Source: DATFDN01 sp963756545 (GTDB lineage: Bacteria > Pseudomonadota > Alphaproteobacteria > Acetobacterales > Acetobacteraceae). Taken from it: a DNA stretch of 64,000 nucleotides. Under the pieces are notes generated by a model, which was not told where the DNA came from, ran no database searches, and was given only the letters and a program-made list of their open reading frames with translations. The stretch's first letter is position 1. Each line of letters starts with the position of its first letter. The stretch covers positions 372,001-436,000 of the forward strand of contig CAVWNY010000003.1 of the NCBI GenBank assembly GCA_963756545.1, written 5' to 3'. The position numbers were made by a program, and so were the translations under genes. Positions 40,238 to 49,191 of the stretch are shown here, piece after piece.

Positions 40238-41154
40238 TGGCGGACACCAAGCCCACAATCGGTTTTGTCGGCGTCGGCAACATGGGCTGGCCGATGGCGG
40301 CCTGCCTGGTGGGCGCCGGCTTCTCCGTGCTCGTCAACGATTCCCGCCGCGAGGTCGCCGACAACTTCGTCCAGCAGGTCGGCGGCGACGCGCCGGATAG
40401 TCTGCGCGACCTCGCCGCGCGGTCCGATGTCGTCGTGACCGTGCTGCCGACCAGCGCGATTGTGCGGACCGTCCTGGAGGGAGGCGACGACAACGTGCTC
40501 GCCGGAATGCGCCCGGACACCGTCGTGATCGAGATGAGTTCCGGCGTGCCGACCGTGACGCAGGAACTGGCGGAGCGCGTCGCGAGCCTCGGCGGGCATC
40601 TCATCGACGCGCCCGTCTCGGGCGGCGTGCCGCGCGCGCGCACCGGCCAGCTCGCCATCATGGCGGGCGGCGACGGCACGGTGATCGACCGCGTGATGCC
40701 GGTGCTCCAGGCGATGGGGCCGACGGTGCTGCGAACCGGCGCGGTCGGCTCGGGTCAGGCGATGAAGGCGCTGAACAACCTTGTCTCTACCGGCGGCTTT
40801 CTCATCGGCATCGAGGCGCTGCTGATCGGCCAGCGGTTCGGGCTGGACCCGGCGATCATGGTCGATGTGCTGAACGCCGCTACGGGCATGAACAACTCGA
40901 CGCAGAAGAAGTTCAGGCAATTCGTGCTCTCGCGCGGCTTCGATGCGGGCTTCACGATGGGCCTGCTGCACAAGGACATCTCGATCGCGCTGGAGGTCGG
41001 GCGGGAGACGGCCACCCCGACGCCGGTCGCGGCGCTTTGCAAGGAGCTGGTCGGCGCGGCGCTCGCGATGTTCGGAGCCGACGCCGACCACACCGAGATG
41101 GCGCGGTTGATGGAACGGCTCGCCGGCGAGGAGCTGGGGCCGCGGGCGAAGTAG
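40237..41154 (+). CDS. Beta-hydroxyacid dehydrogenase (3-hydroxyisobutyrate dehydrogenase family)
   Basis: This 305-residue NAD(P)-dependent enzyme has the Rossmann signature GFVGVGNMGWPMA (9-21), the substrate-binding DAPVSGGVPRARTGQLAIMAGG (about 127-148), the catalytic Lys in GQAMKALNNLVS, and KDISIALE. The exact substrate (3-hydroxyisobutyrate, tartronate semialdehyde, glyoxylate-type) is undecided. It is co-transcribed with the CMD gene by a one-base overlap. Confidence 0.92.
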   Translation: MADTKPTIGFVGVGNMGWPMAACLVGAGFSVLVNDSRREVADNFVQQVGGDAPDSLRDLAARSDVVVTVLPTSAIVRTVLEGGDDNVLAGMRPDTVVIEMSSGVPTVTQELAERVASLGGHLIDAPVSGGVPRARTGQLAIMAGGDGTVIDRVMPVLQAMGPTVLRTGAVGSGQAMKALNNLVSTGGFLIGIEALLIGQRFGLDPAIMVDVLNAATGMNNSTQKKFRQFVLSRGFDAGFTMGLLHKDISIALEVGRETATPTPVAALCKELVGAALAMFGADADHTEMARLMERLAGEELGPRAK

Positions 41155-41172
41155 GGTTCGGACAGGTTCCCG

Positions 41173-41895
41173 TCAGGCGACCTCGACCGCAACCGCCGTG
41201 ACGTTGTCGCTCGCGTGCCGCGCCAGCGCCGCCGCAACCAGCCCCTCGGCGACCGTTTCCCCCGCCTCTCCCAATAGCGCGGCGATCTCCTCCTCCGCCA
41301 CCGCCTTCGTCAGCCCATCGCTGCACAGCAGGAAGCGATCGCCCGGGCATAGCAGGTCGGTCGTCTTGTCCAGCAGCACCGCGTCGGGGCCGGCACCGAC
41401 CGCGCGGGTGACGACATTGGATCGCGGATGGGCCTCGGCCTCGTCGGCCGCGATCTCGCCTGCGTCAAGCATCTCCTGCACCAGGCTGTGGTCGCGCGTG
41501 ATCCGGTCCAGAGCGCCGTCGCGCAGGCGATAGACCCGCGAATCCCCCGCCCACAAGCAGGCGAAATGCGCCTCGCGCAGGATCAGGATCACCAGCGTCG
41601 AGGCGATCAGGACCTCCGGCCCGCGCCGCGCCGCCTCGTCCAGCAGCCCGGCATGAACCGCGTCGATCCGGGAACGCACCTCCGCCAGCAGCTCTGCGGG
41701 CGAGAGCGCGGCGTCGAGCGAGTTCAGCGCCTCGGCGATCCTGCCTGACGCCAACGCGCCATCTTCATGGCCGCCCGCCCCGTCGGCCACCGCCCAGAGG
41801 CCGAGATCGGGCCGGTTCACGAAAGTGTCCTCGTTGTCGGCGCGCCGCGCGCCCGGATGCGTGCTGGCCCAGGACCGGACGGGCATCGCGATCAT
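41173..41895 (-). CDS. pppA: T6SS-associated PP2C-type Ser/Thr phosphatase (PppA/Stp1)
   Basis: This 240-residue PP2C phosphatase has the metal-binding blocks RRADNEDTF (18-26), VADGAGGHEDGALAS (36-50), LWAGDSRVYRLRDG and CSDGLTKAV, and ends DNVTAVAVEV. Position at the end of the T6SS operon fits PppA, which dephosphorylates the FHA protein and turns secretion off. No PpkA kinase is in the window. Its start overlaps the tagF stop by 4 bases. Confidence 0.9.
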   Translation of the reverse strand: MIAMPVRSWASTHPGARRADNEDTFVNRPDLGLWAVADGAGGHEDGALASGRIAEALNSLDAALSPAELLAEVRSRIDAVHAGLLDEAARRGPEVLIASTLVILILREAHFACLWAGDSRVYRLRDGALDRITRDHSLVQEMLDAGEIAADEAEAHPRSNVVTRAVGAGPDAVLLDKTTDLLCPGDRFLLCSDGLTKAVAEEEIAALLGEAGETVAEGLVAAALARHASDNVTAVAVEVA

Positions 41896-42476
41896 TGGGG
41901 TCTCTCCAGCGCCTCGCCGACGTGTCCGAGCATGGCCGCGAAGACGGCGGCGGAGGGCAACTCAAGCGGTTGCAGCCGGCCCGCCTCGACGCGGGGCGAG
42001 CCTTCGGTCCACCACAGGCCGGCCCCGTCCCACGCTCCGGACCCGGGCGCATCTGGCGCAAACATCAATTCCTGGAGCCGATCCGGCGTGCCGTCCTCGT
42101 CGAGTGCCGCGCGGGCCGCCTTCTCGCACCCATCGAGCCAGGCGTCGCAGGCCGCCCATTCCGGCGGGAAGCGGTCCGCGCCGAACACCGCGGCCAGGGT
42201 GAGCGGGAAATATCGGCCCACGCGATCGACGCTGGGCAGCATCAGGCCGAGCGCCGCGTCGGGGCCGCAAATGCCGGCCCCCAGCCGAAACCGCCAGACG
42301 GGCGCTTCGAGCCAGGCCGCGAGCCAATCCTCGCCCATCAGCGCGCGGCTGCCGGCCAGCACGCTCGCCAGCCATCCATCCCACGGCTCCACGAACGTGC
42401 GCGGCAGGCCCGCCCGGACGAAATCGCCGCGGGCCGGCAGTTTGCCGTAGAACCCGACGCTTACAGCCCCGGGCAT
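41892..42476 (-). CDS. tagF: T6SS-associated protein TagF (ImpM)
   Basis: This 194-residue TagF-domain protein begins SVGFYGKLPARGDFVRAGLPRTFVEPWDGWLASVL and continues WRFRLGAGICGPDAALGLMLPSVDRVGRYFPLTL, both hallmark blocks of PF09867. TagF represses T6SS post-translationally in several bacteria. Its start lies within the last codons of tssM (16-bp overlap) and its end overlaps pppA. In some species TagF and PppA are fused; here they are adjacent. Confidence 0.93.
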   Translation of the reverse strand: MPGAVSVGFYGKLPARGDFVRAGLPRTFVEPWDGWLASVLAGSRALMGEDWLAAWLEAPVWRFRLGAGICGPDAALGLMLPSVDRVGRYFPLTLAAVFGADRFPPEWAACDAWLDGCEKAARAALDEDGTPDRLQELMFAPDAPGSGAWDGAGLWWTEGSPRVEAGRLQPLELPSAAVFAAMLGHVGEALERPQ

Positions 42477-45400
42477 CGAAACGCTCGCAGCATCCCCGGC
42501 GAGAGCGGCGTGAGCACCGAGGCGGCGCGGATGTCGAACACCGCCTCGCCTCCGCCCGTCGAGAAGGTCAGTCGGTAGCGCTCCGCCGAGCCCTCCCGAC
42601 GCAGGCCGCCCTGGTCGAACAAGCGGAACACCGCCCACGGCCCCGTGGCCTGGACAACCGCGCCACCGGACCCGGCCGGCGCGTCGAATACCAGCCGAGC
42701 GGTGCTCATCCCTGTCGGCCCCGGCCAGGTGATCTCGGTCGGTCGCGGCGGTCCGTTCGCATAGGTGATGCTGTGGTCGCCCAGTTCCAGCGTGACCTGC
42801 CGCGCCCCGTTGAGCGAGACCGGCGTGATCGCGAAGCGGACGCTCGGCTGCATGCCGCCCGCTGGGAAGAAGGAATCGCGGATCGCGGCGGCGCGCTGGA
42901 ACTGCGCCAGCGCGGCGGCCGACACGGGGGGCGCGACCCCCTGCACAGGCTTTGCCTTCCACGTCGCCCCGGAGGTGTCCACGAATGGTCGGATCTGCGT
43001 GTTGAAATAGGCGTCGATCAGCCCGCCGGGCGCGAACAGCCGCGCGAAATCCTCCAGCGGAATGTCGTTCGCGGAGCCGGGAAAGAAGGGATAGCGGTTG
43101 TCCACCGCCTTGCGGCACAGCGACCCGGGGCCGGATGGGCCGTTGTACGCGCCAGCCGCCTGTTCGCGCGCGCCGCCCCCACGAATGGCATTGGCCCCGC
43201 CCGAGAGCTGATCAAGCCAGCGCGACACCGGCGGCGGGTCGCGACTGGCCTCTGCGCGCAGCAGCCCCGAGGGGTCGGCGCCGGCGGCGATCACCGGGGC
43301 AGCTCCGGGCGTCGCCGTCGCGACCTGCGCGAGCTGCTGCTGAAGCTCGCCCAGCAGCTTCAGCACCGCATCGATCGGCGCGGGACCCGTGCCGTCGCCC
43401 ACGAAATTGCGAAGCGCCGCATAATGCTCCTCCACTGCGGCGCCCTCTGGCGGGGCCTGGGGTTCGGCCCGCCCCAGCAACGCCTGCACCCGCGCCGCCG
43501 CCCCGCCCGCCGCCGGGCTCGCCGCGTTCGCCGCCTTGACCGCCGCCTGGACGGCCGCCGGCGGGCCGGCGGCGGGCGTCGGCGGCTTCGACAACGTGAC
43601 CTGCCGCGCGATGCCGGCCAGCAGGTCCTTCATGGGCGATCTCGGCGAAGACAGAAGATAGAGATCCTGCACGGCCGCCTCCGGGGTCCGCATCGGCGCG
43701 ATCTCCAGATCTCCGAGCAGGGCGTCCCATTGAGACTCGTAATCGGCGACATAGAGGGCGACGACGTCCCGCTCCAGGCTTGCCACCTGCGGGCTGCCGG
43801 GGTCGATCTCCGCCTGCCGTCCCAGCACCCAGCTTTCGCCGGCGACGGCCTTCGTCGCCGCCGGCAGCATCGGCAACAGCACGTCATGGAACCCGGCCAC
43901 CGTGAAGAAGCCCGGGATCGGGTCGGTGATCGGCTTGCCGGAGGCGCGCAGGAACAGGCGTTGGCCGGCCGCGCCGGCGGCATCGGCCGGGTTCCACGCC
44001 GGCACCGCCTGCGCCGCCGGCGACCGGCGTATGGTGGCATACACCCGCTCTGCCAGCGGCACGTGCGCGATGATCCGTCGTGCCTCGTCCACCAGCGCGC
44101 CATCGAGCGGGACCTTGGGCAGCGGCATGTCGAGCAACGCCGCCAGATGCGCGTCCAGGCTGTCGCGTAGCGGCTGGGCGGCCGGGCCGGGATAGGTCTC
44201 AAGCCAATCGTGGTGCATCCACGTGCGAACGGATGCCGGATCGAGCGGACCATCGGCGCCGAGCATCAGATAAATGCGGGTCGCCTCGTAGAGCAGCGCC
44301 GGATCGCCGTAGCTTGCGCGGACCTGCTGCTCCAGCCGCCAGATCAGGCGCGGCAGCAGGATGTTGTCGAGCGCATGGCGATACGTCTCGCCGGCTCCGG
44401 CGCGGAGCTTGCCGATCTGCGACAAGCCTGGAAACCATTGCGTTGCGGGTGCCGGGGCACCGGCCCCGAAAGGCAGGGCGCGCGCCTGGTCCAGCAGTGG
44501 AGCGATCCGGGCGAAGTCGGCATCCGCCACCGGATCAAGCTTCTGTGCCCCGGCATCGCGCCCGTAGGCCGCCATCGCCACGTCCGCGCGCGCCACGGCC
44601 GCGTCGTTCGCCTGTCGGGTCTGCCACAGGGCGCCGGCGCCGAGCAGCAGCACCAGCCCCGCCAGCCCGACCGCGCCGGCCTTCAACGCCGCATTGCGCC
44701 GGACGGCGGCGGGATCGCGCGCCACCAGCATCGCCTCCCCGAAGATCACCTCGTTCAGCAGCCGACCCAGGAAATAGCTGCGTCCCTGTTCCGGCCGAAG
44801 CGAAGGCGCGCGCTGCTGATCGACCCCGAACAGCCGCGACAGCGCCCCGGTCAGGCGGTCGATCGGCGTGCCCTCCTGGGTGCCCGAAGTGAAATAGACG
44901 CCGCGCAGCAGCGGACCAGGATCGAGGCGAGAGCCGTCGAACGCCTCGCTCAGAAACTCGGATAGTGGAGTCTGAAGGCTCCCCACCTGAGCCGGAAACC
45001 CGGCGATCAGCGCGCGCCGCTCCGGGCTGCGCTCGGCTTGCAGGCGATCGAGCAGGCGCGCGTTCAGCCGCTCCATCAACTGGGAGAATTCGGGCTGGAA
45101 CGCGCCGGAGGAGCTGGTTCCCGCGCCGCCGAGCGGGAACGTCGTGCCCCAGACCTGCGCCCGGCGCTCACGGTCGAGGTCGTCGAAGAATTCGGTGAAC
45201 CCGGCCAGCAGATCGGCCTTGGTGAACATCGCGTACACCGGCACGCGCATCCCGAGCTGCTCGTACAGCTCCTTCACCCGCCGCCGGATCGCCTGCGCGT
45301 GTGCCGCGCGTTCGGCTCGCGGCGCGGCGGCGATGTCGGTGAGCGCGATCGCGACGATCACACCATTGAGCGGCTGGCGGGGACGGGTGCGCTTCAACAA

Positions 45401-45979
45401 CCCCAGGAAGGCGGTCCACCCCGCTTTGTCCACCGCGGCGTCACTGTCGTGGGTGGTGTAGCGCCCGGCGGTGTCGATCAGCACCGCCTGGTCGGTGAAC
45501 CACCAGTCGCACATCCGCGTCCCGCCAACGCCGGGCACCGGCTGTTGGCCCAGCTCGGCGGCGAGCGGGAATTTGAGGCCGGCGTTCAGCAGCGCCGTGG
45601 TCTTGCCGGCGCCGGGCGGGCCGATGATGACGTACCACGGCTGCTCGTAGAGATAGCCGCGATGCCCCGACGCCTTCTTCAGCAGCGCCATCGCCTCGCC
45701 GAGCTTCTCGCGCATCGCCGCGGCTTCCTCGGCGGTCGCGGCGACCGATGGGTCGGGTGCGGCGACGCCCTGCATCAGCTCGGCGTCGGCGCGCCGGCGA
45801 CGATGATCTAGCCAGGCATTCGCGCCCGCCCAGACCAGCAGCAGGACGGCGATGACAACCGCGCGCGCAACCCAGCCTTCGAGCACCGCCGCGAACGGGC
45901 CGAACCACCAGACCAGCGCGCCGATCAGGGCGACGCCGATGAAGCTCAACAACCAGCGGGATCGCAGGAAGGCGGGCAT
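42461..45979 (-). CDS. tssM: T6SS membrane subunit TssM (IcmF)
   Basis: The 1172-residue inner-membrane protein has two N-terminal transmembrane helices (about 8-30 and 38-57), a cytoplasmic NTPase-like domain with Walker A GPPGAGKTT (120-128) and PVPGVGGTRMCDWWFTDQAVLIDTAGRY, a third membrane segment near 420-440 (LVLLLGAGALWQTRQ), and a long periplasmic part ending in the beta-rich TssJ-binding region. It spans the envelope between TssL and the lipoprotein TssJ. ATG 45979 follows tssL by 5 bases. Confidence 0.95.
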   Translation of the reverse strand: MPAFLRSRWLLSFIGVALIGALVWWFGPFAAVLEGWVARAVVIAVLLLVWAGANAWLDHRRRRADAELMQGVAAPDPSVAATAEEAAAMREKLGEAMALLKKASGHRGYLYEQPWYVIIGPPGAGKTTALLNAGLKFPLAAELGQQPVPGVGGTRMCDWWFTDQAVLIDTAGRYTTHDSDAAVDKAGWTAFLGLLKRTRPRQPLNGVIVAIALTDIAAAPRAERAAHAQAIRRRVKELYEQLGMRVPVYAMFTKADLLAGFTEFFDDLDRERRAQVWGTTFPLGGAGTSSSGAFQPEFSQLMERLNARLLDRLQAERSPERRALIAGFPAQVGSLQTPLSEFLSEAFDGSRLDPGPLLRGVYFTSGTQEGTPIDRLTGALSRLFGVDQQRAPSLRPEQGRSYFLGRLLNEVIFGEAMLVARDPAAVRRNAALKAGAVGLAGLVLLLGAGALWQTRQANDAAVARADVAMAAYGRDAGAQKLDPVADADFARIAPLLDQARALPFGAGAPAPATQWFPGLSQIGKLRAGAGETYRHALDNILLPRLIWRLEQQVRASYGDPALLYEATRIYLMLGADGPLDPASVRTWMHHDWLETYPGPAAQPLRDSLDAHLAALLDMPLPKVPLDGALVDEARRIIAHVPLAERVYATIRRSPAAQAVPAWNPADAAGAAGQRLFLRASGKPITDPIPGFFTVAGFHDVLLPMLPAATKAVAGESWVLGRQAEIDPGSPQVASLERDVVALYVADYESQWDALLGDLEIAPMRTPEAAVQDLYLLSSPRSPMKDLLAGIARQVTLSKPPTPAAGPPAAVQAAVKAANAASPAAGGAAARVQALLGRAEPQAPPEGAAVEEHYAALRNFVGDGTGPAPIDAVLKLLGELQQQLAQVATATPGAAPVIAAGADPSGLLRAEASRDPPPVSRWLDQLSGGANAIRGGGAREQAAGAYNGPSGPGSLCRKAVDNRYPFFPGSANDIPLEDFARLFAPGGLIDAYFNTQIRPFVDTSGATWKAKPVQGVAPPVSAAALAQFQRAAAIRDSFFPAGGMQPSVRFAITPVSLNGARQVTLELGDHSITYANGPPRPTEITWPGPTGMSTARLVFDAPAGSGGAVVQATGPWAVFRLFDQGGLRREGSAERYRLTFSTGGGEAVFDIRAASVLTPLSPGMLRAFRCPGL

Positions 45980-45984
45980 GGCGG

Positions 45985-47352
45985 CTAGCCTTGTCTCTTG
46001 AGGACAACCTCGATCCGACGGTTCTCGTCGCGCCCCTGGGCGGTGGCGTTCGAGGCGATCGGGTCGGCGTCGCCCCGTCCCTCGGCCGTGACGCGGGCGG
46101 GGTCGCCGAGCGAACCCGCTATGATGTCGCGCGCCGCCCCGGCGCGGCTCGCGGACAACTGATAGTTCGACGGGAAACGGACCGTGTGGATCGGCTGGTC
46201 GTCGGTGTAGCCGATCACGCTCACCGGCCCCCGCTCGGTCTTCAGGGCTTGCCCGATGCGCTGCAACAGCGCCGTCGAGCGCGGGCTGATCCGCGTGCTG
46301 CCGGAGGCGAACATCCCGGAATCGCGCAGGCGCACGATCGGCATGGAAGGCTCGCCCAGCACGCGCACCAGCCCGGCGTCGATCTCCGGCTTGAGGAAGG
46401 TCGAAAGCGGGTCCGCCACCGTGGCGACCTGCGTGACGGCGGGGGCATGCACCGGGGCGGACCGCGCGAGCGTTGGCGGATGGCTGGGTGGCGCGCTCAC
46501 CAGGCGCTGGAAGGTGGCATCGGAGGCGGCATTCAGGCCGGTGGAGAACCAGGCGAACAGCCCGCCGAGCACGGCGAGCACGCCGGCCCCGATCACCCAA
46601 ACGGGCACCTGCGCGCGCGCCGGCCGGTACGGCACGGCCACGCCTCGCCAGTGCGGCGACAGCGCGGGATCGCCCGCCTGCCCGCGTTGGCGGGTGATGA
46701 CCGTGTAGAGATCCTCGCGCAGCCGATCGAGTTCACCGGGTCCGCGCGGCGACAGGCGATAGCGGCCCTGGAATCCCAGGCTGATGCAAAGATACATCAG
46801 CTCGAGCACCGGCAGGAACGTGCCGGGATTCTCGCGCAGCCGGGCGAGCACGTCGAAGAAGCGTTCGCCGCTCTGCACTTCCTGATGGAAGCTGGAGACG
46901 AGCGAGCGTTGCGCCCACGCGCCGGAGCTGCCCCACGGCGTGTTCAGCACGACGTCGTCGAGGCTGGCGCAGAGCGCGTAGTGCGCGGGCCGGATCTGGT
47001 CCGCCGGAACGCCGGCCTGCCGGGCCTCGGCCTCGAACGCGCGGAGCTGGCGGGTTGCCCGGTCGTACAGCTCCGCCGGGTCCGGCTGACTGTACGTGTT
47101 GCGAAGCCGCGCCAGCAGTTGCAGGAGCGGCGCCGCCGCCGCGAGCAACGGGGTTTGCCCGGAGCCGATGATCTCCGCACCCTCGCCGGCGGAACTGGAC
47201 GGCGCGCCTCTCGGCAACGGCGCCCCCGTCCGCGTCGACTCGGCCGGGCTCGACGTGGCCTGCCGCGACGCGGCCGACCGCCGACCGCCGGGCGCCGGGC
47301 GGATGATGGTGCGGTCGGGATCGTCGGGTTCGGAGAAGGGATTGTCGCTCAT
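45985..47352 (-). CDS. tssL: T6SS membrane subunit TssL with C-terminal OmpA domain
   Basis: This 455-residue protein has a disordered N-terminus, the cytoplasmic DotU domain (about 65-235: LLQLLARLRNTYSQPDPAELYDRATRQLRAFE, HYALCASLDDVVLNTPWG, FFDVLARLRENP, LELMYLCISLGFQGRY), one transmembrane helix (about 250-270) and a periplasmic OmpA/peptidoglycan-binding domain (SVIGYTDDQPIHTVRFPSN, LSASRAGAARDII, GRGDADPIASNATAQGRDENRRIEV). This is the 'evolved' TssL that anchors itself to the wall. It overlaps tssK by 4 bases. Confidence 0.95.
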   Translation of the reverse strand: MSDNPFSEPDDPDRTIIRPAPGGRRSAASRQATSSPAESTRTGAPLPRGAPSSSAGEGAEIIGSGQTPLLAAAAPLLQLLARLRNTYSQPDPAELYDRATRQLRAFEAEARQAGVPADQIRPAHYALCASLDDVVLNTPWGSSGAWAQRSLVSSFHQEVQSGERFFDVLARLRENPGTFLPVLELMYLCISLGFQGRYRLSPRGPGELDRLREDLYTVITRQRGQAGDPALSPHWRGVAVPYRPARAQVPVWVIGAGVLAVLGGLFAWFSTGLNAASDATFQRLVSAPPSHPPTLARSAPVHAPAVTQVATVADPLSTFLKPEIDAGLVRVLGEPSMPIVRLRDSGMFASGSTRISPRSTALLQRIGQALKTERGPVSVIGYTDDQPIHTVRFPSNYQLSASRAGAARDIIAGSLGDPARVTAEGRGDADPIASNATAQGRDENRRIEVVLKRQG

Positions 47353-48671
47353 CCGCGGATCGCCCAAAGCTCAAGCCGAAGATTGGGGAAATCGCCCGAG
47401 ACGTGGATCGCGAACCCGCCCGAGTTCGGCATCTGCTGCCAGTGCGGGCTGGCCCGGTCCAGCTCGAAGTAGGTCGCTCCCGCATAGAACGGAAGCTGGC
47501 GCGGCGCCACCGGCAGCGCGCGCACCGCGATGCCGGGCAGGGCGACGTTCACCAACTCCCGGATGTGCTCCACCGCGCCGATCTTCACCTGGGCGGGGAA
47601 GCTCCGCCGCAGCGTCTCGGTCGGGACGTCAGCCTGCACGACCAGCACGAACACCGACCCGCGCAGGATGGTGCGATCGGTGAGCGGGCCGACGCGCACG
47701 CCGTGCCGCGCCTCGCGCAGCGGAATCGGAACGGCGTTCGCTTCCAGCACCGCCGACAGCGCCCGGCGCAGATCGGCCACGACGGGGCCGAAACTGCGCT
47801 GAAGATCCTCGTGGCGATAGGCCGGATAGGCGTTGGGCCGGCGGCTCTCGAAAAACGTGGCGAACTGCCCCGCCATCTGGACCAGCGCGGAATAGAGCGC
47901 CTCCGGGTGGAGATTCGCCGCGTCCGCCCAGTGGCCGAGCAGCGCCTGCCAGCCGTTGATGGCTTGCAGCAGCATGAAATCCTGCACCTGGGCGGCACCG
48001 GCCGCGCCCGGCGCCGTCATGCGCGCCGCCAGCGCCTCGCCGCGCTGGTTGAGCATCCCGGCAAGCTCGCTGACGAGCCCGGCCAGCGGCGGCACGGCGG
48101 CGCAGACGAGCGCGGGGGGTATCCAGCGCTCGTCCAGCACAACACGCTTGTCCGCCGTCACCTCGACGATCCGCGCCAGCCCGATGCAGAGGAAACCCGC
48201 GCGCTCGTCGGTCTCCAGCATGTAGCGCAGCCGCAGGCGGCCGACTTGCAGCTCCGCCGGCGCGGGCGCGGCGGAGTGCGTGTCGTACGCCTCGAAACCA
48301 TGCGCGCCATAGCGGCCCTCGCCCGTGCCGTCGGCGATCTCCATCGCGCCGTGCTGGCGGACAGGCACCGCGAGGTGGACGACGACGTTGCGCGCGCCGT
48401 CCGGAACGTCGAGCGGCGCCGGATGGTCGGTCTCGCCGGGCAGCGAAAACGGCGTGCCATCCTCGAACACGCCGGCGGCCGAGGCGAGCGCGAACCGTCC
48501 GGTGGCGAGCAGGTCGCGGTCGAGCGAAAACTCGGTCAGCCCCCAGGGATGCGCCCGCAACGCCTGCACGCGGCCGCGCACCACGCCTTCCAGCCAACGG
48601 TCCTGCTGCTGGAAGTGCTGCGTTCGCAGGAACATCCCTTCCTGCCAGACCACGCGGTTCGTCCAGCTCAT
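47349..48671 (-). CDS. tssK: T6SS baseplate-membrane linker TssK
   Basis: This 440-residue TssK begins with the characteristic VVWQEGMFLRTQHFQQQDRWLEG and includes RYMLETDERAGFLCIGLARI and HPEALYSALVQMAGQFATFF, in line with the N-terminal shell, helical bundle and C-terminal head of the family. It connects the baseplate wedges to TssL/TssM. It follows tssJ by 39 bases. Confidence 0.95.
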   Translation of the reverse strand: MSWTNRVVWQEGMFLRTQHFQQQDRWLEGVVRGRVQALRAHPWGLTEFSLDRDLLATGRFALASAAGVFEDGTPFSLPGETDHPAPLDVPDGARNVVVHLAVPVRQHGAMEIADGTGEGRYGAHGFEAYDTHSAAPAPAELQVGRLRLRYMLETDERAGFLCIGLARIVEVTADKRVVLDERWIPPALVCAAVPPLAGLVSELAGMLNQRGEALAARMTAPGAAGAAQVQDFMLLQAINGWQALLGHWADAANLHPEALYSALVQMAGQFATFFESRRPNAYPAYRHEDLQRSFGPVVADLRRALSAVLEANAVPIPLREARHGVRVGPLTDRTILRGSVFVLVVQADVPTETLRRSFPAQVKIGAVEHIRELVNVALPGIAVRALPVAPRQLPFYAGATYFELDRASPHWQQMPNSGGFAIHVSGDFPNLRLELWAIRG

Positions 48672-48710
48672 TCCGCTCCGCTCCCCAGCGTCGGCGCGCA
48701 GTATGGGCTT

Positions 48711-49190
48711 CTACGAGGCGGGGGCAAGCGAAACCGCGAGCCGCCCCACCGTCAGGGTCAGCTTCGTCGGTCCGCTGTCGGTGACCGGCGCGGAGGCGCG
48801 CCAGGCCGCGCTGTCGATGTCACGGAACAGCGCGACGACGCCGACGGCCCGCACGCCCGGTTTCAGTTCGCGCGTGAGCGTGTGGGTCTCGCCCGGCGCC
48901 AGGATGAAACTCTCCGAACCGGCCGCGTCCTCGCCCAAGGTCTGCTTGTCGCGGTCGGTCAGCGCGAAGACGTCGGCACGGTCGAACGCGTCGGTTGCGG
49001 TCAGCAGGAACACGCGCACCTCGACCGGCTCGGGGGCGCCGGACGGCCCCGGGTTCTGGTTGGCCCCGCCGATCGCCGTGAGGGTCAGCACCGGGGGCGG
49101 CTTCGGCTTCGGCGGCGGGGGAGCCGACGCGCAACGGGAGAGCGCCAGAAGCGCCGGCGACAGCAGGAGAAGCCGGCGCGATACGGTCAT
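48711..49190 (-). CDS. tssJ: T6SS outer-membrane lipoprotein TssJ
   Basis: This 159-residue protein has a signal peptide (VSRRLLLLSPALLALSRC), a Pro-rich linker, and the TssJ beta-sandwich (VLTLTAIGGANQNPGPSG, VEVRVFLLTATDAFDRADVFALTD, SFILAPGETHTLTRELKPGVRAVGVVALFRDI). The presumed lipobox is LSRC, with Arg instead of the small residue before Cys, which is unusual for signal peptidase II. ATG 49190 is one base after the tagH stop. Confidence 0.9.
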   Translation of the reverse strand: MTVSRRLLLLSPALLALSRCASAPPPPKPKPPPVLTLTAIGGANQNPGPSGAPEPVEVRVFLLTATDAFDRADVFALTDRDKQTLGEDAAGSESFILAPGETHTLTRELKPGVRAVGVVALFRDIDSAAWRASAPVTDSGPTKLTLTVGRLAVSLAPAS

Positions 49191-49191
49191 G

